Origin: Planctomycetota bacterium
GTDB taxonomy: Bacteria; Planctomycetota; Phycisphaerae; UBA1845; UTPLA1
Direction of reading: 5' to 3'
Length of the DNA stretch: 64,000 bases
NCBI GenBank assembly: GCA_003576905.1
Contig: QEVG01000008.1
Span: 1-64,000 of the forward strand
How positions within the stretch are numbered: position 1 is the first letter of the stretch; the number at the start of each line of letters is the position of its first letter. Below are positions 7,539-15,237 of this stretch, one piece after another. The translations under genes and the position numbers were made by a program. The notes beneath the pieces were generated by a model. That model did no database searches. It saw nothing but the letters and a program-made list of their open reading frames with translations, and was not told where the DNA came from.

Positions 7539-9350
7539 ATGCGAATACGCCCCGGTCTTGTTCGACGGCTCGCCCTGATCTTCGTTGCCGCCTGCTCCGG
7601 CCTCGCCGTCGGCCAGCGCGCCGACGGCCAGAACCCGGTCGATCCTGCACAGGTGGAGCGGTACGAACAGCGCATGGTTTCGGAAAAGCCGTTCGCGGAG
7701 GACGCCCCGATCCTGACGACGGTCGATCGACCGGCTCCCGTCGAGCTGGCCGGCCGCCGCTCGCCGATGGACTACTCGGTTGACACGACCATCTGGACCC
7801 AGCTTCCCGATCCGACGCGCGCGGAGGAGGCATTCCGGAAGCGCATCGAATCGACGCGTCTGAGCGACACGATCAAGCGCGAGTACATCCGCATCTACCG
7901 CGACGCGCTCAAGCGCATCGGCGAGATAAACCGGCCCGAGGTCCTTCGGCTCTCGCTTGGCGAGGCCCTTCGCCGCGCCCTGGTGAATAACTACCAGATC
8001 AAGGTTGACGGCTACGCCCCCGCGATCAGCACGGCCCAGGTCGTGCAGGCGGAGGCCGCCTTCGATCTCGCATTCTTTTTCAACGCCAGCCGAAACAACA
8101 CCGATCAGCCGACGCCCTCGCAGCTTCAGGCGTCGCAGACCGACACGACGATCGTCGCCGGCGGGATCCGAAAGCTGCTTGTCAACGGCGCCACGGTCAG
8201 CTTCAGCCAGCAGATGACCCGGATCGACAATCCGGGATTCGCGTTCCAGATTCTGAACCCGGCCTGGAGCCAGAACTTCGTCACCGAGCTGCGCCAGCCG
8301 ATCCTGCGCAATTTCGGGATCGACTTCAACCGGGCCCAGATCAACATCCGCAAGAACGAAGAGAAGATCAACGAGGAGCTCTTTCGCTCCCGCGTCATCA
8401 CCACGCTTAACGACGTCGAGCGCGCCTACTGGACGCTGGTGGGCGCGCGGCGCGACGTGGTCACCATCGCCGAAGTCGTCGCCGAGGCCGATCTGACTCT
8501 CGCCCAGATCGAGGCCCGGAAGGATTTTGACGCGTACCAGACTCTGCTCTTCCGTGCCCAGGCGGCGGTCAAGCAGCGCGAGTTTGAATTCATCGACGTC
8601 AAGAACCGGGTCCGAAACGCCGAGGACCAGCTCCTCAACTTGATCAACGACCCCGAGCTTCCGCTGTCGCGCGACTTCGAGATCATCCCCACCGACGAGC
8701 CCACGACCCTCGCCGTCGTTCGCGACCGGTTCAGTTCCGTGAAGACCGCGATCGAAAAGCGCCCCGAAGTCATGCAGGCGCGTTACGCGGTGGACATCAC
8801 GCGCCTCCAGCTCGGGATCGCGAAGAACCAGGCCCTGCCGCAGCTCGATGTCATCTGGCGCATGACACTCAACGGCCTTGGCGCGAGCGCCGACCAGGGC
8901 TTCGACCAGATGACGGGCGGAAACTTCATCGACCAGTTCGTCGGCGTCGAATTTCTATGGAACTTCGGCGAGCGTGCCGAACGCGCCGGTATCCGCATCG
9001 CCAAGCTTCAGCAGTCGCAGGCGGTTTACCGTTACAAAAAGGCCCTCGACGACGTAATCACCGACTGCCGCGTCGCCCTGCGCAATCTCGAAACGAACTA
9101 CGAGCAGATCGGAACGAGCCACGAGGGCGTCAACGCCGCTTCCGAGAACCTCCGATCGCTCCAGGAGCGCCAGGAGCGAAAAAGCCCCGCCGAACTCGAC
9201 ACCATCCTCAACGCCCAGGTCAACCTCGGCAGCGCCCGCCGCCAGCTCCTTAATTCCCTCGTGGCGTACAACCAGGGCATCGTCGACGTCGAACGGGCCA
9301 AGGGCACCCTCCTCGAGTACAACAACGTCATCCTCGCCCAGGAGCCATGA
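7539..9350 (+). CDS. TolC-family outer-membrane efflux protein
   Basis: A 603-residue outer-membrane channel of the TolC/OEP family, acting as the exit duct for an efflux or secretion pump. It has a signal peptide (RRLALIFVAACSGLAVGQ), a long N-terminal extension to about residue 135, then two OEP repeats with long alpha-helical coiled-coil stretches (for example NDVERAYWTLVGARRDVV and ERAERAGIRIAKLQQSQ). At 603 residues it is longer than E. coli TolC (about 490), mainly because of the N-terminal extension, a feature I have seen described for planctomycete-type OEPs only by inference. No inner-membrane pump or adaptor gene is adjacent, so the partner must be encoded elsewhere. Confidence 0.85.
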   Translation: MRIRPGLVRRLALIFVAACSGLAVGQRADGQNPVDPAQVERYEQRMVSEKPFAEDAPILTTVDRPAPVELAGRRSPMDYSVDTTIWTQLPDPTRAEEAFRKRIESTRLSDTIKREYIRIYRDALKRIGEINRPEVLRLSLGEALRRALVNNYQIKVDGYAPAISTAQVVQAEAAFDLAFFFNASRNNTDQPTPSQLQASQTDTTIVAGGIRKLLVNGATVSFSQQMTRIDNPGFAFQILNPAWSQNFVTELRQPILRNFGIDFNRAQINIRKNEEKINEELFRSRVITTLNDVERAYWTLVGARRDVVTIAEVVAEADLTLAQIEARKDFDAYQTLLFRAQAAVKQREFEFIDVKNRVRNAEDQLLNLINDPELPLSRDFEIIPTDEPTTLAVVRDRFSSVKTAIEKRPEVMQARYAVDITRLQLGIAKNQALPQLDVIWRMTLNGLGASADQGFDQMTGGNFIDQFVGVEFLWNFGERAERAGIRIAKLQQSQAVYRYKKALDDVITDCRVALRNLETNYEQIGTSHEGVNAASENLRSLQERQERKSPAELDTILNAQVNLGSARRQLLNSLVAYNQGIVDVERAKGTLLEYNNVILAQEP

Positions 9351-9434
9351 TCGATTTTCCGTCGGTTCGCCCCCCGCGCCCCGTCCCCGCGCCTGTCGCA
9401 TATCCCGTGTCGCTGATTAAGATTGCCCGCCGAC

Positions 9435-11270
9435 ATGAACCACCTTGCCGCACATGGCGACTGGCCTCTGCTCGCAGCGCTGTCGGACACGTTCGTCGCG
9501 CGCGACGGCGTCGTACTCGCCCTGATCGGCGGCGGGCTCGTGTTTCAGTTGATTCACCGCAGGCTGCCCCCGGGGCTTGGCACGTCGGTATTCGTCGGCG
9601 CGGTGAGCCTGGCCGCCGGGCGCTGGGCGTGGACGCACGGCCCCGGCGTCTGGAATCTCTATTTCGCGGCTCACATCACTTCCACCCTGTGCGTTTTATG
9701 GGCGGGATTCGGCTGGTTCACCGGGCTTTTCACGCACGCTGCGCGGCAGCGCTCGCCCACGTCGTCGGAGACTTTCTTTGCATGGTCCCTTGTCACCGGC
9801 GTGGCCGCCGCCGTCCTGTCGTTCAACACGCTGGTGACACTCACTCTGTCACGCGTCCTGAACCCTTCTTCGATGTACATCCAGATGCCCGGCGGCGCGG
9901 AATGGTGGGACCTCGCCGCCCTTTCGATCGCCGTGGCGTTTCGCATGGCCGCCGGGCTCCGGCCCGAACAGCCCGTCATGGTTCTCATCCTCGCCGCCCT
10001 GTTCGCCTGGTGGACCGGGCTCATGATCCCCTCGGTCCGGGGCGCGGACCCTGTCACCGGCTGGGCATGGGTCGACCACCGGCCGGGCTGGTGGAACTGG
10101 GAGTTCCAGTTGCAGGCGGGTTTCTCGTTCCTGCTTCTCGGCGCGGCAGTCGTTCAGGACCTGCGCTATCGCTCGCGTCGGAAAGCGGCCTGGCCCGACC
10201 GGCTCGACGACCTGCTCGAACCCTATGCGCGCTGGCCGATGTTCATCCAGGTCGAGGCCATCCTTGCCGCGTCGATCCTGATCCTTGGCGTGTACCAGGT
10301 CGTCCAGCGCGAGCCGATGACCTGGCCGCTTGCCCTGGCAAGCTGCATCTCGGCCCTCGTCGCCGGGTACACCTGCATGTTCATGACCTATCGCCGCTGG
10401 AGCGGAAACACCGCGTCCCTGGGCATCGCCCTTCTCACGCTCGCCGTCGTCCTGGCCGCCTGTTTCCTTGCCGCCGTGGCCGGCCTCGTCGCCCAGGCGG
10501 AGCCTTATGCCGAGCGCATCCCCGTCCTGTTTAATGCCATTCTGTTTGCACTCGCCCTCATGACCGTCCTCTGGCGATGGCTCGCCGGCGTCTGGGACCA
10601 GCAGCTCCTCGCCGGCGTCCCGTGGACCACGACCGGACGGCTCATTCCCTTCGCCCGGCGCGCCGCGTTCGTCATCGCCTCGCTCGCCATGCTTGCCGCC
10701 TTTCAGATGGCCCTCTGGCCCGAGCTGGTTTCGGCCAGCAGCGACGACAACCGGTGGGGTCGCGTCGTCTCCGGCTCGCTCGCCATTGCCTGGCTCATGG
10801 TCATCACCGCGAAAATCGCCCGGCGCGAGAACTCGCCCCAGGCCGCGACACTCTGTGTCGCGCTGCTCGCCGCGCTCGTCGCGTTTCTCTTCGTCCGAAT
10901 GCCCGCTTCCCCGCTGCGCGGCTGGCTAATCCAGTATCGCGCCGTCGTGCTCGCGTTCCTCGCCATGCCGATCCTCGTGGCCGCCGAGGCCCTGCCCAGG
11001 ACGAACTGGCGTTCCTTCGCGCCGCCCCTGTGGTTCCTCGGCCTGCTTCTTCTGCCGGCGGCGGCCCTGCTCAAGCTCCTTTCGCCGACGGCCCAGCCTG
11101 TCGAGTGGATCCGGCCGTTGACGCTCGCCATGCTCGGAGCTCTTTATTCCTTCGCCGGAAGCCGCGAGCACCGCAGGGCGCTGCTCGTCCTTGGGGCCGT
11201 GCTCCTGATCGCCGCCGTGAGCAGCCTGTACAATGCCTACGGGTCCGCTTTCTTCGGCGGCGCCGCGTAA
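9435..11270 (+). CDS. Large polytopic membrane protein of unknown function
   Basis: A 611-residue integral membrane protein with roughly 14-16 hydrophobic helices distributed over the full length and short polar loops. There are no recognisable catalytic motifs, nucleotide-binding sites or transporter signatures. Start chosen at ATG 9435 (MNHLAAHGDWPLL); a TTG four codons earlier is also in frame. It follows the TolC-like gene by 84 bases and precedes dtd by 31 bases, so it may sit in a loose operon. Two conserved-looking motifs, AEWWDLAALSIAVAFR and DHRPGWWNWEFQLQ, could help a profile search. Confidence 0.7.
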   Translation: MNHLAAHGDWPLLAALSDTFVARDGVVLALIGGGLVFQLIHRRLPPGLGTSVFVGAVSLAAGRWAWTHGPGVWNLYFAAHITSTLCVLWAGFGWFTGLFTHAARQRSPTSSETFFAWSLVTGVAAAVLSFNTLVTLTLSRVLNPSSMYIQMPGGAEWWDLAALSIAVAFRMAAGLRPEQPVMVLILAALFAWWTGLMIPSVRGADPVTGWAWVDHRPGWWNWEFQLQAGFSFLLLGAAVVQDLRYRSRRKAAWPDRLDDLLEPYARWPMFIQVEAILAASILILGVYQVVQREPMTWPLALASCISALVAGYTCMFMTYRRWSGNTASLGIALLTLAVVLAACFLAAVAGLVAQAEPYAERIPVLFNAILFALALMTVLWRWLAGVWDQQLLAGVPWTTTGRLIPFARRAAFVIASLAMLAAFQMALWPELVSASSDDNRWGRVVSGSLAIAWLMVITAKIARRENSPQAATLCVALLAALVAFLFVRMPASPLRGWLIQYRAVVLAFLAMPILVAAEALPRTNWRSFAPPLWFLGLLLLPAAALLKLLSPTAQPVEWIRPLTLAMLGALYSFAGSREHRRALLVLGAVLLIAAVSSLYNAYGSAFFGGAA

Positions 11271-11301
11271 CGCCGCCCACCGCCCGCCGGGAACGTTTGC
11301 C

Positions 11302-11760
11302 ATGCGTGCCATCGTCCAGCGCGTCAGTGCCGCATCTGTGACAGTCGAGGGCCGGGTCGTCGGCCGCATCGAGCGCGGCCTGCTCGTCTACTTCGGCGTT
11401 GCAAAAGACGACGGCCCCGCCGACGTCGATTACCTTGCCAACAAGGTCGCGTGGCTGCGCATCTTCGAGGACGAGGCCGGCAAGATGAACCTCGATGTCT
11501 CCGCCGTCGGCGGGGGGCTTCTCGTCGTCAGCAACTTCAGCCTTCACGCCGACACTCGCGCCGGGCGCCGCCCGGCCTTCGTCGATGCCGCGCCGGCCGA
11601 GACCGCCCTTGCCTATTACGAGTCGTTCTGCGCGAAGCTGCGTTCGTTCGGGCTTGCGGTTGAAACCGGCCGTTTCCGCGAGACGATGCGGATCGCCAGC
11701 GAGAACGACGGGCCGATCAACATCCTCATCGACAGTCGGGATGGCAGGCCCCGGGCCTGA
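11302..11760 (+). CDS. dtd: D-aminoacyl-tRNA deacylase
   Basis: A 152-residue Dtd that hydrolyses D-amino acids (and glycine) mischarged on tRNA. It starts with the classic MRAIVQRVSAASVTVEG. The active-site motif SNFSLHADTRAGRRP corresponds to the usual SQFTLYADTxKGRRP, and the cross-subunit Gly-cisPro motif is present as NDGPINILIDS. Length is typical. The ATG at 11302 is preferred because an earlier in-frame start would lie inside the previous gene. Confidence 0.95.
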   Translation: MRAIVQRVSAASVTVEGRVVGRIERGLLVYFGVAKDDGPADVDYLANKVAWLRIFEDEAGKMNLDVSAVGGGLLVVSNFSLHADTRAGRRPAFVDAAPAETALAYYESFCAKLRSFGLAVETGRFRETMRIASENDGPINILIDSRDGRPRA

Positions 11761-12095
11761 GGCCTGGCGCCGGACGCGGAAGGGGCCGAACGGAGACCCC
11801 GGAAAACAGGGGTTTTCGGCAGGCCGGACCGGCCGGCGCCTGGTAAAAAATTTCCGTGACAAAGGCCGTGCGAGGTGTTAGAATATGTGCAGATTCAGGT
11901 TTGGGGCGATTTCCGTAAACGAGTCACACGAACGCGGATTCCTGAAAAAATCGCCTATTTTCCGGTTTCTGGACGCACATCAGCAACGATCCGGGCGGGC
12001 GTCCGTTCGGTGAATCCTAAGCTTCCAGTCAAAGGGTACTTAGGTTTTTTGCCGAGTTTACGCCGAAGGGATTCGGCAGCCGCGCCGGTGATGGC
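11761..12095. other. 335-base gap holding the putative coaE-rho promoter and leader
   Basis: No gene is visible. The stretch carries a candidate promoter at 11856-11884 and about 200 bases of untranslated leader before the predicted coaE coding region. A weak imperfect inverted repeat (CCGGAAAAC ... GTTTTCGG) occurs near 11800-11820 after dtd and could be a poor terminator. Confidence 0.4.
11856..11884 (+). promoter_or_regulatory. Candidate sigma70 promoter upstream of coaE
   Basis: GTGACA at 11856-11861, a 17-base spacer and TAGAAT at 11879-11884. It would give a leader of roughly 200 nt before the coaE coding region. Confidence 0.4.
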
Positions 12096-12758
12096 ATTAC
12101 GGAGTCTGGCCCCACGATCCACGAAATCAAGAGAGCGAAACGAACCAAGCCGCTTGTCGGTCTCGCGGGCGGGATCGGTTCGGGCAAGAGCTGTGTTGCG
12201 AAGATCCTGAGCGAACTTGGGGCGGGTGTCATTGATTCCGACGCCCTGGGTCACCAGGAGATCAACCATCCGGAGGTCAAGGAGACTCTGTGCCGCTGGT
12301 GGGGCAGCGAGGTTCTCGCGGCCGACGGCAACGTGAGTCGTCGGCGCGTCGGGGCGATCGTCTTCGCCGACCCGTCGCAGCGGCACCGGCTTGAGGCCCT
12401 GCTTCATCCGCGCATCGCGGTGCGCCGCATAGACCAGGTCGCGTTGTATGAAGCGAACCCGCGCATCCGGATGGTGGTGCTCGACAGTCCGCTGCTTTAT
12501 GAGACGGACCTTGACCTCATCTGCGATGCGGTGATATTCGTTGACGCGCCGTTCGAGGATCGGCGTGCCCGGGTTGAGAGGGAACGGAAATGGCCGGAAG
12601 GAGAGCTTGCCCGGCGCGAAAAAATGCAGCAACCTCTGGACATGAAGCGTGCCAGAGCGGATTATATCTGTGAGAACAAGTCCTCACTGGCCGATCTGCG
12701 AAGGCAGGTCGAACACATTTTCTCCCAAATCGTTACGGAGTTCGGTCAGGCAAAATAA
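12096..12758 (+). CDS. coaE: Dephospho-CoA kinase with no canonical start codon
   Basis: Phosphorylates dephospho-CoA, the last step of coenzyme A synthesis. The frame carries the P-loop GGIGSGKS near residue 27, the substrate motif DSDALGH, the core SRRRVGAIVFADPSQRHRLEALLHP and LDSPLLYET, and ends ...VTEFGQAK, covering the full family. The frame is open from 12021, but no ATG, GTG or TTG occurs before 12333, which lies inside the domain. The start given is the ATT at 12096 (I-T-E-S-G-P-T-I-H), which gives 220 residues. The ATG at 12091 is in another frame, so a frameshift or sequence error is the main alternative. rho follows 155 bases downstream. Confidence 0.85.
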   Translation: MTESGPTIHEIKRAKRTKPLVGLAGGIGSGKSCVAKILSELGAGVIDSDALGHQEINHPEVKETLCRWWGSEVLAADGNVSRRRVGAIVFADPSQRHRLEALLHPRIAVRRIDQVALYEANPRIRMVVLDSPLLYETDLDLICDAVIFVDAPFEDRRARVERERKWPEGELARREKMQQPLDMKRARADYICENKSSLADLRRQVEHIFSQIVTEFGQAK

Positions 12759-12913
12759 GCATCGTCCCCCCGCAATCGTTACAAATGTGAGCCGGTCGGT
12801 GCCTCGTGCAATCGCCGGTTCGTGCGACGCTGATCGCCATACCGCTCGTCAGCGCATCGCCTTCAAGGTTTATCACCCTATGTTCATGCAGCGGAGTATT
12901 GGAGGCACCAGTC

Positions 12914-14419
12914 ATGCCTAAGCCCCAGGGAAGTCAGCGACCGTACAACAAGAAACCCCGAAGACCCTCCAACGGCGGCGGCGGCGCCCGGCGGATCGAG
13001 GAAGAAAACGAATCCGTGGCGACGACGGTCGCCCCCGAGCAGGAGGACTTCGCCGCCGGCGTCGTCGAGGATGCGCCGGCCGAGGCGGGGCAGGCGCCGC
13101 GCGCCGACAAGCCCGCCGGCTTCGACCGCGAGACGCACGAGCGTTACGAGAAGATCAAGAAGGGCGACCTCCACATCACCGAACTTCAGCGCATGGGAAT
13201 CCCCGAGCTTCACGAGGTCGCCAAGGCCGAGGGGGTCACCGACTACGCCGCCCTGAAGAAGCAGGAGCTCATCTTCAAGATCCTCAAGGAGCGCATCAAC
13301 AAGAACGGCCTGATGTACGGCGAGGGCGTTCTGGAGATACTGCCCGACGGTTTCGGTTTCCTGCGGAGCCCGGAATACAATTACGTTCCGTGTCCCGATG
13401 ACATCTACATCAGCCCCTCGCAGATACGCCGCTTCGGCCTGCGCAGCGGCCATATCATTGCCGGGCAGATTCGACCGCCCAAGGAGAGCGAAAAGTACTT
13501 CGCCCTCCTCCGCGTCGAGGCGATCTGCTTCGAAGACCCCGACAAGGTCACCGAGAAGGCCGTGTTCGAGGACCTCACGCCGCTGCATCCCACGCGGCGC
13601 ATCGTGATGGAGACGGCTTCCGACGAAATCAACATGCGCGTCATCGACCTGACCACGCCGATCGGCTTCGGCCAGCGCATGCTCATCGTGGCCCCGCCGC
13701 GCACCGGCAAGACCGTCCTGCTTCAGAAGATGGCCAACGCCATTACGACCAACCACCCGGACTCCTACGTCATCATCCTCCTTGTCGATGAACGCCCGGA
13801 GGAAGTGACCGAAATGCAGCGTCACACCAAGGCCGAAGTCGTGTCGTCCACCTTCGACGAGCCCGCCAGCCGGCACGTCCAGGTCGCCGAAATGGTCATC
13901 GAAAAGGCCAAGCGCCTCGTCGAGTACGGCCGCGACGTGGTCATCCTGCTCGATTCGATCACCCGTCTGGCCCGCGCGTATAACACCGAGGTGCCGCACT
14001 CGGGCAAGATTCTCACCGGCGGTGTGGACGCCAACGCGCTCCAGAAGCCCAAGCGATTTTTCGGCGCGGCCCGAAACATCGAGGAAGGCGGAAGCCTCAC
14101 GATCATCGGCACCGCCCTGGTCGATACCGGCTCGAAGATGGACGAGGTCATCTTTGAAGAGTTCAAGGGCACCGGTAACAGCGAGCTGCATCTTGACCGC
14201 CGCCTGGTCGATAAGCGCGTCTGGCCGGCCATCGACATCGCGGCGTCCGGCACGCGAAAGGAAGAGCTCCTGCTCGATCCGAAGGAACTCGAGCTTATCT
14301 ACAAGCTGCGGCGCGTCCTTGTCGACATGAACCCGGTTGAGGCCATGGAACTCCTCACGACGCGCCTGCGAAAGGTGCGCACCAACGCCGAATTCCTCAT
14401 GACGATGAACCTGGCCTAG
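12914..14419 (+). CDS. rho: Transcription termination factor Rho
   Basis: A 501-residue hexameric RNA helicase that ends transcription. Residues 1-75 are a Pro/Arg/Gly- and Glu-rich extension not found in E. coli Rho. The helical N-terminal domain follows ([21 protein letters not shown]), then the cold-shock RNA-binding fold ([17 protein letters not shown]), then the ATPase core with Walker A APPRTGKT near residues 260-267 and Walker B region [16 protein letters not shown]-loop and R-loop regions look intact. ATG at 12914 is preceded by a GGAGG ribosome-binding site (TTGGAGGCACC). An upstream in-frame ATG at 12806 has no such site. Confidence 0.97.
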   Translation: MPKPQGSQRPYNKKPRRPSNGGGGARRIEEENESVATTVAPEQEDFAAGVVEDAPAEAGQAPRADKPAGFDRETHERYEKIKKGDLHITELQRMGIPELHEVAKAEGVTDYAALKKQELIFKILKERINKNGLMYGEGVLEILPDGFGFLRSPEYNYVPCPDDIYISPSQIRRFGLRSGHIIAGQIRPPKESEKYFALLRVEAICFEDPDKVTEKAVFEDLTPLHPTRRIVMETASDEINMRVIDLTTPIGFGQRMLIVAPPRTGKTVLLQKMANAITTNHPDSYVIILLVDERPEEVTEMQRHTKAEVVSSTFDEPASRHVQVAEMVIEKAKRLVEYGRDVVILLDSITRLARAYNTEVPHSGKILTGGVDANALQKPKRFFGAARNIEEGGSLTIIGTALVDTGSKMDEVIFEEFKGTGNSELHLDRRLVDKRVWPAIDIAASGTRKEELLLDPKELELIYKLRRVLVDMNPVEAMELLTTRLRKVRTNAEFLMTMNLA

Positions 14420-14589
14420 TCGAGTCGGCCTGCGCCGGTCGAGCACCGGCGGTCAGCCCGCACCCGTCGATTCCAATAATCACCCGATGCCAAGGTGCGA
14501 ATTCCGCGCGCCCGCGTGCGCCCGCGCTCCGCGACACCATTCATCCAGTATAATGGCCGGAAGCGATCCCGCGCCGAAGGAGGCGTCCG

Positions 14590-15192
14590 TTGTCTCAGCC
14601 CGGCTCCGCACAATCGAGCGAGCAGACTCCGCCGCCTGCGGGGGCGGTCACGCGCGCCTTGCATGCCGCCGCCGGAGGAGGACAGGCCGCCGCGAACGAA
14701 CTGCTTCCGCTCGTCTATGACCAGCTCCTGGCCATCGCGCGGCACCGCATGCAGCACGAGAACCCGAACCACACGCTCCAGGCGACAGCGCTTGTCAACG
14801 AAGCATACATCCGCCTCGTCGGCTCGGAGCCGATGAGCTGGTCCAGCCGGGCACACTTTTTCCACGCGGCCGCCAAGGCCATGCGTCGCATTCTCATCGA
14901 CCATGCCCGGCGGCGCGGACGCGACAAGCGCGGCGGCGGCATGAAGCGAAAGCCCCTTGACGCCATCGACATGGCCCTGACCGACGACGAAGACCAGATT
15001 GTCGCTCTCGATGCCGCACTCGACCGGCTGGCTCGCGAGGATCCGCGGGCCGCCAGCATCGTCGAACTTCGTTTCTATGCCGGGCTCAGCGTCGAGGACA
15101 CTGCGGCGGCACTGAAACTGTCCGAACGAACCGTCAAGCGCGAATGGGCCTTTGCCAGGGCGTGGCTCTACCGCGCCCTCGAATCAACCTGA
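14590..15192 (+). CDS. ECF-type RNA polymerase sigma factor (kinase-linked)
   Basis: A 200-residue sigma factor of the ECF group common next to Ser/Thr kinases in planctomycetes and acidobacteria. Region 2 covers roughly 38-108 (LLPLVYDQLLAIARHRMQ ... MRRILIDHARRR) and region 4 covers about 135-195 with the helix-turn-helix VEDTAAALKLSERTVKREW. The start is TTG, supported by a strong AAGGAGG site 6-7 bases upstream and the absence of a better ATG. The kinase gene begins 45 bases downstream, so phosphorylation of this sigma factor or its partners by that kinase is the natural inference; no anti-sigma gene is present. Confidence 0.9.
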   Translation: MSQPGSAQSSEQTPPPAGAVTRALHAAAGGGQAAANELLPLVYDQLLAIARHRMQHENPNHTLQATALVNEAYIRLVGSEPMSWSSRAHFFHAAAKAMRRILIDHARRRGRDKRGGGMKRKPLDAIDMALTDDEDQIVALDAALDRLAREDPRAASIVELRFYAGLSVEDTAAALKLSERTVKREWAFARAWLYRALEST

Positions 15193-15237
15193 GCGGCCGC
15201 CGCGGGCCGCCCGACCCGACCGGAGACGCTTTTCCGC

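Noticed and set aside
12884-14446. A 520-codon open frame on the minus strand
   Set aside because: Antisense to rho, which is certain.
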